64,000 nt of DNA from contig DEZB01000033.1 of assembly GCA_002364735.1 (NCBI GenBank), positions 62,001 to 126,000 on the forward strand. The letters run 5' to 3'. This stretch comes from Bacteroidales bacterium UBA3143 (lineage in GTDB: Bacteria > Bacteroidota > Bacteroidia > Bacteroidales > Dysgonomonadaceae). The notes beneath the pieces were generated by a model that worked only from the letters and a program-made list of their open reading frames with translations, was not told the origin of the DNA and did no database searches. Position numbers and translations under genes: made by a program. Shown here in pieces: positions 33,910 to 43,765 of this stretch (the stretch's first letter is position 1; every line of letters begins with the position of its first letter).

Positions 33910-35295
33910 TTATCCTATTATATCCTTTATGGCAGTGATAACCTCTTTGCCTAATTGTGATGCTTCTTCCGAAGAAGGTGCTTCTGAATATATACGAATG
34001 ATTGGTTCGGTGTTTGATTTACGCAAATGTACCCACCTGTCTTTATATTCAATCTTAACTCCATCAATATCATTTATATCTTCATCCCGATATTTTTCTT
34101 TTATAGCCAGCAGGATTTCATCTGTATTTATTTGAGGATTCAGATCTATTTTCTGTTTAGACATAAAATAGGTAGGGTATGTTGCACGCATTGTGCTCAC
34201 TTTATCGCCAAACTTAGCTAAATGAGTCAAAAACAATGCAATTCCAACTAAAGCATCCCTTCCATAATGAGATGATGGATAAATTATACCGCCATTTCCT
34301 TCTCCACCTATTACAGCGTTGGTTTCTTTCATTTTAGCAACAACATTTACTTCACCAACTGCAGAAGCATTGTATTTGCCCCCATGCTTTTCAGTAATAT
34401 CTCGTAAAGCTCGTGTCGAGCTAAGATTGGAAACAGTGTTTCCGAGTGTGTGAGACAATACGTAATCGGCGATTGAAACCAATGTATACTCTTCACCAAA
34501 AGGTTCACCATTTTCACAGATTATAGCCAATCTATCCACATCGGGATCTACAGCAAAGCCAACATCGGCTTTTTCAGTTGTTATCAATGAAATAAGATCA
34601 GTCAAGTTTTCAGGAAGAGGCTCTGGGTTATGAGAGAAATCTCCATGTACTTCGCAATTAATTCCATGAATGACATTAACTCCTAAAGCCTTCAAAAGCT
34701 CGGGAATCGCAATACCCCCAACAGAGTTTACGCAATCTATTGCAACACTAAAGTTAGCTTTCTTAATAGCTTCGACATCTACTAATTCTAAAGACAACAC
34801 ATCTTGAATATGTGTTTGCAAATAATCTTTAGATGATATTACCCCAAGATCATCAACTTCAGCAAACTCGAAATCTTCAGCTTCAGCTAATTTTAAAATC
34901 TCTTCTCCTGCTTTTGCATCTAAAAACTCTCCGTTTGAATCTAATAACTTAAGCGCATTCCATTGCTTTGGATTATGACTTGCTGTAACTATTATTCCAC
35001 CATTGCCATTTTCTTTTACTACAGCAATTTCAGTAGTGGGTGTTGTTGCTAAATCTAAATCCACAACATCAAAACCCATTCCCATTAAAGTTCCAGTCAC
35101 TAATTTGTGAACCATATCTCCCGAAATACGAGCATCTCTTCCTACAATTATTTTCAAAGAGTCGTTTTGACTGGTTTTTTTAATATATGCAGCATAAGCT
35201 GCTACGAATTTAACTGTGTCAATAGGTGTTAGACCTTCGCCAGCTTTACCCCCAATTGTTCCACGAATTCCAGAAATAGATTTAATGAGTGACAT
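33910..35295 (-). CDS. glmM: Phosphoglucosamine mutase (phosphohexomutase family)
   Basis: Interconverts glucosamine-6-phosphate and glucosamine-1-phosphate for cell-wall and LPS precursors. 461 aa with the four phosphohexomutase blocks: ISGIRGTIGG near the start, the phosphoserine loop TASHNPKQWNALKLL (Ser106), the Mg site DPDVDRLAI (about 251-259), and the sugar/phosphate loops GGEGNGG and RKSNTEPIIRIYSE. In Bacteroidales the gene next to the DUF4827 lipoprotein is taken as GlmM; a phosphomannomutase role cannot be excluded by eye. Confidence 0.88.
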   Translation of the reverse strand: MSLIKSISGIRGTIGGKAGEGLTPIDTVKFVAAYAAYIKKTSQNDSLKIIVGRDARISGDMVHKLVTGTLMGMGFDVVDLDLATTPTTEIAVVKENGNGGIIVTASHNPKQWNALKLLDSNGEFLDAKAGEEILKLAEAEDFEFAEVDDLGVISSKDYLQTHIQDVLSLELVDVEAIKKANFSVAIDCVNSVGGIAIPELLKALGVNVIHGINCEVHGDFSHNPEPLPENLTDLISLITTEKADVGFAVDPDVDRLAIICENGEPFGEEYTLVSIADYVLSHTLGNTVSNLSSTRALRDITEKHGGKYNASAVGEVNVVAKMKETNAVIGGEGNGGIIYPSSHYGRDALVGIALFLTHLAKFGDKVSTMRATYPTYFMSKQKIDLNPQINTDEILLAIKEKYRDEDINDIDGVKIEYKDRWVHLRKSNTEPIIRIYSEAPSSEEASQLGKEVITAIKDIIG

Positions 35296-35316
35296 GATTT
35301 TATATTTTAAAAAAGA

Positions 35317-35850
35317 TTATTGCTCGAATCGATAATTTAGCTCTTCGTAATATGCAGTTTTATATAACTGATTATCATTAGGCAGACCCAAGTTAAATGG
35401 TACAATTAGTTTTACTTTTGCACGATCGCCTACATTCTTTAAAGGTGCAACCCATCCTACAGATGAATAAGTAGCAGTATTCCCATATACTAAAATTTCA
35501 GGCTGTAAACTTTGGATATTAGAATATGTTGCAGTGTCTGAAGAAGAAAGATATTTAAGTCCTTTAAAACGAATATAAAACTCATCGCCTTGCATAATTC
35601 TTCTCCCATTTCCCGAGTCAATTACATTGTAGTAAATTCCGCTTGAAGTGTCAAAGAAAAATTCGTTGGCTTTAAAAACACTGTCTTTCGGATAGTTTTC
35701 CAGTATTTTGATATCGTTTTTATCAATAAACAGCTCAATAGCTTTTCTTTCATCGCTTAAGCGCTGAGCATATGTCCTGTTTTTATTGCAAGAAGTAAAC
35801 ACTCCAATTGCTACAATACTTAGTAAAATAATTATAGTACTTTTTCTCAT
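35317..35850 (-). CDS. DUF4827-type lipoprotein (FKBP/GldI-like fold suspected)
   Basis: 177 aa with a lipoprotein signal (MRKSTIIILLSIVAIGVFTSC, Cys about 21). Features AIELFIDKNDIKILENYPKD, SGIYYNVIDSG and the closing VKLIVPFNLGLPNDNQ match the DUF4827 family of Bacteroidota, which resembles GldI/FKBP peptidyl-prolyl isomerases. It ends 21 bases before the glmM start, so the pair is co-transcribed. Periplasmic or outer-membrane anchored; activity untested. Confidence 0.8.
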   Translation of the reverse strand: MRKSTIIILLSIVAIGVFTSCNKNRTYAQRLSDERKAIELFIDKNDIKILENYPKDSVFKANEFFFDTSSGIYYNVIDSGNGRRIMQGDEFYIRFKGLKYLSSSDTATYSNIQSLQPEILVYGNTATYSSVGWVAPLKNVGDRAKVKLIVPFNLGLPNDNQLYKTAYYEELNYRFEQ

Positions 35851-35967
35851 TTTCTAATTTGTAATATTTACGTTATGAACACCATTGCAAAATTAAGCAT
35901 TCCACATTAATATAGTGTTATTTTGAATACTTAATCTATTATCTATTCTTAAAATAGAATTATTATG

Positions 35968-37020
35968 CTAAATAACTGTATTGGTTAATTGCTCGCTATA
36001 TTTCTCTAACCCTTTTTCAAACAATGTAATTGAATCTTCAATTTTACCATAAAACTCTCCACCCGAAGCATTTAGATGCCCCCCTCCATTAAAGAAGTCT
36101 TCTGCAAACTCATTACATGGAAATGAACCTTGTGAACGAAGAGAGACCTTAACCAACTGATCGTCTTCACGAATAAATACCGCAAATATTATATTTTTGA
36201 TGCTTAATGGCAAATTTACAAATCCATCTGTATCTCCTTTCGAAATAGTAAAATATTTTTGATCTTCTTTGGAAAGGTAAATAAGGGCAGCACGAGATTC
36301 AGGATATACTTTCATCCGTTGTGACAAAGCAAAACCAAGTAAACGAAAACGTTCTTCACTGTAATTATTAAAGACATTCTTGTATATAAGATCCCTATCT
36401 ATTCCTTTCTTAAGCAATAAACTAATAATTTCAAAAACCTCTGGATCATTTGAATTGTAGGTGAAAACACCAGTATCAGTCATCATTCCTGTATAAATGC
36501 ATTCTGCAATAACAGCATCTATTTTATCATAATCTCCCAATTGTAATAGAAGTCTGAAAATTATTTCACTGGTAGACGAAATGTGAGGATATGAAATAGT
36601 TACATCAAAAATAGTATCTGGTGATAAATGGTGATCAATCAACACTTTCTTGGCAGATGATTGCTCTACATGTTCGCCCAAATCTCCTATTCGTTTTAAA
36701 GTATTGAAATCTAGACAAAACACGACATCTGCATTTTTTATAAGTCTTTCAGCAACATCAGGTATATATGTATTCACAATAATGTTGTCTGCTCCATCCA
36801 TCCATTTAAGAAAGTAAGGAAAAGCATTAGGAACAATTACTCTAACATCTTTACCTATACTCCGAAGATAGTGATATAATGAAAGAGAAGACCCCAATGC
36901 ATCTCCATCAGGAGACAAGTGAGTTGTTATTACAATTTTTCGTGCTTTTTCAATCAGCTTTCTGGTTTCAAGAACCTGATTTTCTTGAACTAAAGGGGTT
37001 AGGGATGAAGGTATATTCAT
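35968..37020 (-). CDS. nrnA: DHH-family nanoRNase / pAp phosphatase
   Basis: Bifunctional oligoribonuclease and 3'-phosphoadenosine 5'-phosphate phosphatase of the NrnA type. DHH-domain metal ligands: THLSPDGDALGSS (about 34-46), CLDFNTL, and the name-giving LIDHHLSPD (about 126-134), followed by MMTDTGVF. The DHHA1 domain has FFNGGGHLNASGGEF near the C-terminus. 350 aa is standard. It lies 55 bases downstream of comEC on the same strand. Confidence 0.92.
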   Translation of the reverse strand: MNIPSSLTPLVQENQVLETRKLIEKARKIVITTHLSPDGDALGSSLSLYHYLRSIGKDVRVIVPNAFPYFLKWMDGADNIIVNTYIPDVAERLIKNADVVFCLDFNTLKRIGDLGEHVEQSSAKKVLIDHHLSPDTIFDVTISYPHISSTSEIIFRLLLQLGDYDKIDAVIAECIYTGMMTDTGVFTYNSNDPEVFEIISLLLKKGIDRDLIYKNVFNNYSEERFRLLGFALSQRMKVYPESRAALIYLSKEDQKYFTISKGDTDGFVNLPLSIKNIIFAVFIREDDQLVKVSLRSQGSFPCNEFAEDFFNGGGHLNASGGEFYGKIEDSITLFEKGLEKYSEQLTNTVI

Positions 37021-37075
37021 GTAAATATTTTTCGCTTAAGAGTTTCAGTTAATTATTTGATAAGACGCAAAAATA

Positions 37076-39034
37076 CTAAAAATTAATGGAGTATGCACCC
37101 GATTCAGAAATATCATGAAAAGACACTTCCAGTTTTTCGCAGTCCTTTTTTAATTCTTGTGCAGTAAACTTTGAAATAGAAGCATCAACAATAACCGTTT
37201 TTGGCATAAAGAAAAGCTCAAGTTCTTTCATGGAAAAACTATTATCGGACGATAAAATAAGATAGTCTACAGAAAGAATGCTATCACTCATCTTTGATTT
37301 GTAAATATTTTCGGTCAACAGCACAACCGATGCGCTAGGATGTTCAACAATTCTATTTGACCATCCCTCAAGCGCAACTTTCCTGCCTTTAATTAGATAT
37401 CCCATATCTCGTTGATCAAAACTATTATATACAACAAGATGACTATTGGGTTTTAAAATATGCGAATAGGTATTTGTTGCAAGCATAAGCAAAATTGATA
37501 ATAAAAATAGGATTAGCATATTTGCTCGACTTCTCAAAATGTAAAACATTAACGAGAACAATCCTATGAATAATAAACAAACTTGAAGAAAAGAGATGTG
37601 ACTCTCATTTATCAAAGCTAAAGGAAATGATTCAAAGAAATATATGATTTTCAAAACGCATTTTATGGTAAACTGCAAAGTAAATTGAATCAGGGTGTAA
37701 ACCAGATTAATAAAAGAGATATTTAATGTTGCAAACAACGAAAAAAAAGTAAGAGCAACTGCTGCGTAAATAATTACTCCAATAAGTGGAAGCACCATGA
37801 GATTAGCAACAAAAAAATAGGTAGGGAAAGTACCGAAATAATAGAGAACTAAAGGAAAAACGCCTAACTGAGCAGCAAGAGAAACTGTCATCAAATTCCA
37901 TATATATGTAGCTATTTTGTGTTTGGGTGTGTACAACTTCGCTATCTTGGGTTGAAAAAAAAGAATAGCAAAAACTGCGGCGAAACTTAGCTGAAAACCT
38001 ACATCAAAAAGATAATATGGGTCAATCAATAAAACAAAGAAAGCGGCGACTGAAAGAGTATTATAATGATACCCTTTTCTATGAAACAAACTACCAATTG
38101 AAAAAAGCGTCAACATTATAGCTGCTCTAACTACAGAAACTGGCATTCCCGTTATAAAAACATAAGCCCACAGCGTTAACAAAACAAGAATTTGCTTTAA
38201 CAGAAACGACCTTCCTCTATTTCCAAGAAAAGAAAAAAGAGATATAATAATAAAATAAATTATACCAACATGCAAACCACTTACAGCCAAAACATGTGAG
38301 GTTCCAGAAGCACTAAAAGCATTTTTCAATTCATTAGACAAATCATCTTTGTACCCCAAGGTTACTGCTGAAAGAAAAGCAAACTCATCGTTACTTAATT
38401 CAAAAGATTTATATCGATCCAGTAGTTTAGCTCTTAATAAGAGGGCTTCGTTTTTAATTGTGCGATTCCTTTTGCCAGTGTTTACCCATCCAGAAGAATT
38501 TATATATGCAGTGCCAGAAAAACCTTTACGAGCCATAAACCCCTTGTAATCAAACTCATTTGGATTACCTAAATTTTTGAATGGCTTTATAAAAGCACTT
38601 ATTATTACCTGATCTCCAGGCATAAGTGATTTTGATCTTTCATCAGACTCAAAATACAGCAGCGTTTTTTTATTAACAGGATATATCAATTCCACTTCGC
38701 ATGCAATGGATCGCTTTTTCTTCTGAGGGATTTCCATTATTTCGCCAATGTATTTAGACTTTTCTTGTGCAAAAGTGTAAGAAGAGAATTCTTTGAAGTG
38801 ACGAAAATATTGAGTGCTAAAAGAGAAAACAAATAGCATAAGACCTACACCAAACATCCATCGTAGTGAATAAAAACTTTTGCTTGATTTGAAAAAGGAG
38901 AAGAGAATAAGAGTAACACCAAGAATGCCGATAATGAGCAAACTAACAGCAGAAGTAATAAATCTACCGAAGAGGATCCCTACTACAAGAGGAATCAACA
39001 ATCTTAAAAAAGGTACTTGTCCTCTTAAGTTCAT
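37076..39034 (-). CDS. comEC: ComEC/Rec2 family DNA-uptake channel protein
   Basis: 652-aa inner-membrane protein. An N-terminal DUF4131 region (about 20-190, three hydrophobic helices then an OB-like part) leads to the Competence domain. The latter begins with the family motif SGTSHVLAVSGLHVGIIY (about 236-253) and continues with six or more hydrophobic helices (about 260-505). The C-terminal 130 residues would correspond to a metallo-beta-lactamase-like domain, but the HxHxDH motif is not seen, so this part is a reduced form as in many Bacteroidota. A role in natural transformation is plausible but unproven. Confidence 0.88.
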   Translation of the reverse strand: MNLRGQVPFLRLLIPLVVGILFGRFITSAVSLLIIGILGVTLILFSFFKSSKSFYSLRWMFGVGLMLFVFSFSTQYFRHFKEFSSYTFAQEKSKYIGEIMEIPQKKKRSIACEVELIYPVNKKTLLYFESDERSKSLMPGDQVIISAFIKPFKNLGNPNEFDYKGFMARKGFSGTAYINSSGWVNTGKRNRTIKNEALLLRAKLLDRYKSFELSNDEFAFLSAVTLGYKDDLSNELKNAFSASGTSHVLAVSGLHVGIIYFIIISLFSFLGNRGRSFLLKQILVLLTLWAYVFITGMPVSVVRAAIMLTLFSIGSLFHRKGYHYNTLSVAAFFVLLIDPYYLFDVGFQLSFAAVFAILFFQPKIAKLYTPKHKIATYIWNLMTVSLAAQLGVFPLVLYYFGTFPTYFFVANLMVLPLIGVIIYAAVALTFFSLFATLNISFINLVYTLIQFTLQFTIKCVLKIIYFFESFPLALINESHISFLQVCLLFIGLFSLMFYILRSRANMLILFLLSILLMLATNTYSHILKPNSHLVVYNSFDQRDMGYLIKGRKVALEGWSNRIVEHPSASVVLLTENIYKSKMSDSILSVDYLILSSDNSFSMKELELFFMPKTVIVDASISKFTAQELKKDCEKLEVSFHDISESGAYSINF

Positions 39035-39113
39035 ACTAAAAAAGGTTTCTAAGAAATCTCTACACGATAATTAAATCTTAATCAGTCTGCAGGAAATTTA
39101 ACCACAATGAGAT

Positions 39114-39764
39114 TTAGAGCCTTTTTAGTTGATGAATTCTTTCTGATGGATTTTCAGCAGAAAAGACAAAACTACCAGCCACTAACACATCAGCACCAAC
39201 ATCTACCAAGAGTTTACCTGTTTCTAAATCTACACCTCCATCAACCTGAATAAGTGTCTTTGCATTCTTTTGAACAATCAGATTTTTCAAATCATCCACT
39301 TTAGACAAAGTATTATGAATGAATTTTTGGCCGCCAAATCCTGGATTTACGGACATTAAAAGAACCATATCCAAATCCTGAATAATATCTTTAAGCAAAG
39401 CAACAGGCGTATGTGGGTTGAGAGTAACTCCCGCTTTCATACCTTTATCTTTAATAGCATGAACAGTGCGATGTAGGTGTGTGCATGCCTCGTAATGAAC
39501 ATTCATCATAAATGCACCCATAGCAGCGACTTCGGCTATAAACTTTTCGGGTTGAACAATCATTAGATGTACATCCAGAGGTTTATCAGTTATTCCTTTT
39601 AATAGATTCATTATAGGAAAACCAAATGAAATGTTTGGAACAAAGACTCCGTCCATTACATCTAAGTGCAGCCAATCTGCATCGCTATTATTTAAAATTT
39701 CTACATCACGTTTCAAATGTAAAAAATCGGCTGATAAAAGTGAAGGTGCAACTAAATGACTCAT
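39114..39764 (-). CDS. rpe: Ribulose-phosphate 3-epimerase
   Basis: Pentose-phosphate pathway enzyme converting ribulose-5-P and xylulose-5-P. 216-aa TIM barrel with the full set of family motifs: PSLLSADFLHL, WLHLDVMDGVFVPNISFG (metal His and Asp), DVHLMIVQPE, VNPGFGGQKFI, QVDGGV (catalytic Asp) and VLVAGSFVF. It lies 79 bases upstream of comEC on the same strand. Confidence 0.97.
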   Translation of the reverse strand: MSHLVAPSLLSADFLHLKRDVEILNNSDADWLHLDVMDGVFVPNISFGFPIMNLLKGITDKPLDVHLMIVQPEKFIAEVAAMGAFMMNVHYEACTHLHRTVHAIKDKGMKAGVTLNPHTPVALLKDIIQDLDMVLLMSVNPGFGGQKFIHNTLSKVDDLKNLIVQKNAKTLIQVDGGVDLETGKLLVDVGADVLVAGSFVFSAENPSERIHQLKRL

Positions 39765-39949
39765 AGTTTATGTTTTTATTTTCAAAGATACGAGATTATT
39801 TAATTAAGTAAAAAAGAAAATTTGTTTTTATAAATAAAACCTCTAATTAGGTCCCAAATTTGTTGATTAATATTGTTATGAGATTAAACTCCAATATTAA
39901 AAAACTAATAAAATAATAATCAAAGAACGGCTATTAATTTTATTATATC

Positions 39950-39957
39950 TATCTTTG
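39950..39957 (+). promoter_or_regulatory. tlpA-like gene promoter -7 box
   Basis: TATCTTTG fits TAnnTTTG, 30 bases before the ATG at 39988. Confidence 0.55.
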
Positions 39958-39987
39958 CGATAGGTTTTTAAACATAAAAAAAATAAG

Positions 39988-41091
39988 ATGAAAAAAATTT
40001 TAATTCTAAGTGCAATAGTTGTATTTTTCGCAGCATGCCAAAATAAATCGGAATATACTATTAATGGTAGTGTAGCCGACAAGACATATGATGGACAACA
40101 AGTATACCTTGAAAAATGGACTGATTCAATAATGGTTTCAGTTGATTCTACTAACATTGTAAATGGTACGTTTGAATTTAAAGGCAAAATTGAAACTCCA
40201 GTTCTTCGTTTTGTAACATTGGGCAATAAAGATAGTAAAGCTCGATCTATGATAATGGTTGAACCTGGAAGTTTAAATATAGCTTATGACTCTGTCTTCC
40301 ATATAACTGGCTCATTATTAAACGATAACTATACTGACTTTAACTTGAAGCAGAAAGACTTAACCATAAAAATACGCTCTCTTTCGGATCAGTACAATGC
40401 TGCAATGATGGACGGAGTTATGACAGATTCTTTAGACGCTGAACTCACATCAGCTTATGAAAAAGTAGCAGATGAAGCAAAAAATTTGAACTACAATTTT
40501 ATCAAAAATAATATTGATAACGAGTTAGGACAATACATTTTTATGACTTCGTCGGGAATGTTTGATGTAGATCAACAAAAAGAAATTTTAGCAATGACGA
40601 GTGATGAATACAAATCTAAAAAGAATATCAAACGTCTTGTAGAGCGCATTGAAGCTTCGGAATCTGTTGCGATAGGTCAAGAGTTTGTTGATTTTACGAT
40701 GAAAAATCCAGAGGGTGAATATGTGTCATTGTCAGATTTTGCAGGAAAAGGAAAATATGTTTTTGTAGACTTTTGGGCCTCTTGGTGTGGTCCATGTCGG
40801 GATGAAATGCCTAATGTTGTAAATGCATACAACAAATATAAAGACAAAGATTTTGAGATAGTAGGAGTTTCTTTGGATAATGATCATGACAAATGGATTC
40901 AAGGAATTAAAGATCTAAATATGTCATGGCCTCAAATGTCTGACTTGAAACTTTGGGAGAGCTCAGTTGTAGATTTATATGCCATTCAAAGTATACCTCA
41001 CACTGTTTTATTAGACAAAGAAGGGAATATAATAGCCAAAAACTTACGAGGTGATATATTAGACACAAAATTGGCTGAATTATTAAATTAA
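39988..41091 (+). CDS. TlpA-family thiol-disulfide oxidoreductase with DUF4369 domain
   Basis: 367-aa lipoprotein: signal MKKILILSAIVVFFAAC (Cys 17). An N-terminal DUF4369 domain (about 20-120, YTINGSVADKTYDGQQVYLEKW) and a helical linker follow. The thioredoxin-fold domain (about 230-365) has the redox motif WASWCGPCRDEMP (CGPC near 266-269) and SIPHTVLLDKEGNIIAKNLRG with the cis-Pro. Such proteins keep periplasmic cysteines reduced or serve in cytochrome maturation. Own promoter and terminator; single gene. Confidence 0.92.
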   Translation: MKKILILSAIVVFFAACQNKSEYTINGSVADKTYDGQQVYLEKWTDSIMVSVDSTNIVNGTFEFKGKIETPVLRFVTLGNKDSKARSMIMVEPGSLNIAYDSVFHITGSLLNDNYTDFNLKQKDLTIKIRSLSDQYNAAMMDGVMTDSLDAELTSAYEKVADEAKNLNYNFIKNNIDNELGQYIFMTSSGMFDVDQQKEILAMTSDEYKSKKNIKRLVERIEASESVAIGQEFVDFTMKNPEGEYVSLSDFAGKGKYVFVDFWASWCGPCRDEMPNVVNAYNKYKDKDFEIVGVSLDNDHDKWIQGIKDLNMSWPQMSDLKLWESSVVDLYAIQSIPHTVLLDKEGNIIAKNLRGDILDTKLAELLN

Positions 41092-41116
41092 ACTTACCTT
41101 TATTTTTGTTTATATT

Positions 41117-41148
41117 GAAACCGCACTTTGAAAAGGCGCGGTTTTTTT
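41117..41148 (+). terminator. Terminator after the TlpA-like gene
   Basis: Stem AAACCGC (41118-41124) / GCGGTTT (41138-41144), followed by TTTT, 26 bases past the stop codon. Confidence 0.8.
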
Positions 41149-41285
41149 ATTTAACAATACTCTTTATCATTATAGACGTTAAAAATATGTGTAAAAATAC
41201 TCTTAATAGCCCAAATACTTACATCTAATATTAAATGTGCATCAGTAATCGGATATTATAATTATTTTTGTAAAAACAAAACATC

Positions 41286-42374
41286 ATGAAGCGTGAGAAA
41301 TTAAATATTATACTTTTCCTCATCCCGTTGCTTTTCATGGGCTTTGTTCAAGTTTCTTTTGCGCAAAGAAAACAAACTTTTACTGTAGTAATAGATGCTG
41401 GACACGGAGGAAAAGATCCTGGAGCATTAGGATCAATATCAAAAGAAAAAGATGTAGCACTAAGTGTTGCAAAGAAATTAGGTGAAAAAATAAATGCAAC
41501 TCATAGCGACGTCAAAGTTATTTATACACGCACAACAGATAAGTTTATTGCTTTAGATGAACGACCAAAAATAGCTAATAAAGCAAACGCACAGCTATTT
41601 ATTTCTTTGCATTGTAATGCACTTGACCGTCGTAAAACGTCTCCTCAAGGAGTAGAAACCTATATTTTAGGGTTACACCGAAGTCAAGATAATCTTGAAG
41701 TTGCGAAAAGAGAAAACTCTGTTATTGTTTATGAAGACAATTATGAAACCAAATATCAAGGGTTCAATCCAAAAGAGCCTGAATCATATATCATCTTTGA
41801 ATTTATGTCTAACAAGTTTTTAGAGCAAAGCCTAAACTTTGCATCACTTACCCAACATGAATTAATAAACGGTGCAAAAAGAACCAATAGAAATGTGCGA
41901 CAAGCTGGATTTTTAGTGCTTCGTGAAACGGGGATGCCGAGTGTTTTAATAGAGCTTGGCTACATAACCAATCGCGATGAAGAAAGATATTTAAATAGCT
42001 CTCACGGACAAAACACCATAACTAATTCTATACTGAAGGCCTTTACTAAATACAAAACGGAATTTGATAAAAGGAATGGATATGTTGTCTCATCAGAAAA
42101 CAATGTAGCAGCAACTTCTGACACAGAATCAATTCTGGATTTATCTATTGAATATAAAGTTCAATTCATGACGGCTGCAAAGCTTTTTAATCCAAATTCA
42201 ATATCCTTCAAAGGATTAATGCCCGTTGAATATTATAAAGATGGGAATTTATATAAATATACATACGGGAGTTCTACCAACGAGAAAGAAATTTTATTGC
42301 TATTAAATAAAGTAAAACCTAAATTTAAAGATGCCTTTATTGTCGAATTCCAAAATGGGATAAGAATTAAATAA
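41286..42374 (+). CDS. N-acetylmuramoyl-L-alanine amidase (Amidase_3)
   Basis: Cleaves the bond between N-acetylmuramate and the peptide stem. 362 aa. A signal peptide (about 1-26, LFLIPLLFMGFVQVSFAQ) is followed by an AmiC-like catalytic domain (about 32-260). Zn ligands lie in VIDAGHGGKDPGALG (His), a downstream Glu in the YILGLHRSQDNLEVAKREN region, and FISLHCNA (His). The catalytic Glu is in VLIELGYITNRDEE. The C-terminal extension (about 280-362) looks like a SPOR-type domain (YKVQFMTAAKLFNPNS). The MCE gene follows after 37 bases, a conserved Bacteroidales pair. Confidence 0.93.
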   Translation: MKREKLNIILFLIPLLFMGFVQVSFAQRKQTFTVVIDAGHGGKDPGALGSISKEKDVALSVAKKLGEKINATHSDVKVIYTRTTDKFIALDERPKIANKANAQLFISLHCNALDRRKTSPQGVETYILGLHRSQDNLEVAKRENSVIVYEDNYETKYQGFNPKEPESYIIFEFMSNKFLEQSLNFASLTQHELINGAKRTNRNVRQAGFLVLRETGMPSVLIELGYITNRDEERYLNSSHGQNTITNSILKAFTKYKTEFDKRNGYVVSSENNVAATSDTESILDLSIEYKVQFMTAAKLFNPNSISFKGLMPVEYYKDGNLYKYTYGSSTNEKEILLLLNKVKPKFKDAFIVEFQNGIRIK

Positions 42375-42411
42375 ACAACTATCTGGAAACTTAAATACAC
42401 ACAATTGTAAT

Positions 42412-43305
42412 ATGAAAACTTGGAGTAAGAATGTAAAAATAGGTATTGCTTTTTTAGTAAGCCTTGTAATGATTTATTTTGGGGTCAACTTTTTAAAAGG
42501 GGTGAATATTTTTAAGAAGCAAAACACTTATATCTCTGTCTTCGACAATGTAAGCAGTCTAAATGTATCTTCACCTGTATTAGTTAATGGCTATCAAGTG
42601 GGTTTGGTAAATTCAATTCATATGCTTGAAAGCGACTCAATGGAGTTAGCTGTTGAAATACGTTTAGATAAAGGATTTAAAGTAAAAAAAGGAAGTAAAC
42701 TCGAATTCAACACTGACTTTTTAGGTGGATCCTCTGTAAATTTATTGATTAATCCTTATGGAACAGAGTTTTTATCTCCAGGAGACACTATCTTGGGTAC
42801 AAGAGCCGTTGGATTAATGGACGGTGTTGCAAATGTAATACCAAAAACAGACTCAATTATGTCTCGTCTTGACTCGATATCCATAGCACTACAGAACTTG
42901 GCTACTGACCCGTCATGGCTTTCTACAATAGAGTCTATGAGCGAAACAATGAAACAGTTGCAAGCTTCAAGTAAAAGCTTAAAGAACGTAATGTCAAATC
43001 TTGAAAGTGACTTACCCTCTATTGGCAATAACTTAAGTGATGTTTCTGCTAACTTCAAAAAAATTAGTAGCAACTTAGCGGAAGTAGATATTCAAAGTAC
43101 TTTCAATTCAATAGACTCAACGGTTGTAAATCTTAAACAACTATCTGATAATTTGAATAGCACGGACAACTCCTTAGGAATGCTTACAAATGGGACTCAA
43201 TTGCACGATAGTATAACAAGCACATTAAATAGCGCTACGCAACTACTCCAAGATATAAGAGAAAATCCTGAGAAATATCTTAGTGTGCGTCTTCGTTTAT
43301 TCTAA
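42412..43305 (+). CDS. MlaD/MCE family substrate-binding membrane protein
   Basis: 297 aa. One N-terminal membrane helix (about 9-27, VKIGIAFLVSLVMIYFGVNFL) anchors a periplasmic MCE domain (about 35-115, YISVFDNVSSLNVSSPVLVNGYQVGLV and KVKKGSKLEFNTDFLGGSSVNL). A long helical, probably coiled-coil tail follows (about 140-297). MCE proteins bind lipids for transport between the membranes with an MlaE/MlaF ABC module; those genes are not adjacent, so this copy is an orphan locus. It follows the amidase by 37 bases. Confidence 0.9.
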   Translation: MKTWSKNVKIGIAFLVSLVMIYFGVNFLKGVNIFKKQNTYISVFDNVSSLNVSSPVLVNGYQVGLVNSIHMLESDSMELAVEIRLDKGFKVKKGSKLEFNTDFLGGSSVNLLINPYGTEFLSPGDTILGTRAVGLMDGVANVIPKTDSIMSRLDSISIALQNLATDPSWLSTIESMSETMKQLQASSKSLKNVMSNLESDLPSIGNNLSDVSANFKKISSNLAEVDIQSTFNSIDSTVVNLKQLSDNLNSTDNSLGMLTNGTQLHDSITSTLNSATQLLQDIRENPEKYLSVRLRLF

Positions 43306-43448
43306 CTTTTCTTGTGATTTTCACTTATTACTCTTACTTGTTTAAAATATTATTCTCTTCATAAATCACTCCAAGTTTCAATATGCAAATTATAGCTCAA
43401 TGCTTCTTACAATTCGATGAAATATGCGTCTTAAAATAGGTGGAAATT

Positions 43449-43765
43449 AAATCTACGGTGATAGATTTGACTTTCATTTGTTGATAATGCAATCTACGAC
43501 CGTGGAAATGTTTTAAACCACAATTATAAGGCTTTTATGAGCATTTTTAAGACAAAAATACAGTAAAAGAAGAAAAACTGATGCATGATTGAGAAATTCA
43601 AGAACTGAAGAGAGAATATCTGCATCAGCAATTGACTTTTTAAGCCATATTTGAGGTAAATTAGGTCTATAAAATGAAAATAATCTGTTCCCAAACATTT
43701 TCACGGTCGTGAATGCAATTTTCAACTGTTTTAAACATTTTGTTGGGGTTGCAAAATGTTTGAAT
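43449..43765 (+). repeat. Copy B of the ~310-bp diverged intergenic repeat
   Basis: It aligns with 661-972 in the same orientation. An outer hairpin TAGATTTG (43462-43469) / CAATCTA (43490-43496) opens it. Internal inverted repeats CTACGACCGTGGAAA (43494-43508) and TTTTCACGGTCGTG (43698-43711) lie about 200 bp apart. The closing hairpin is AAACATTTTG (43733-43742) / CAAAATGTTT (43752-43761). It lies in the 43306-44206 gap upstream of dnaA. No coding frame of interest and no obvious cluster of DnaA boxes is visible in the rest of that gap. Confidence 0.65.

Noticed and set aside
37076..37470. Metallo-beta-lactamase domain at the end of ComEC
   Set aside because: The HxHxDH metal motif is not present in the last 130 residues; the region may be a degenerate relative but cannot be called as the domain.
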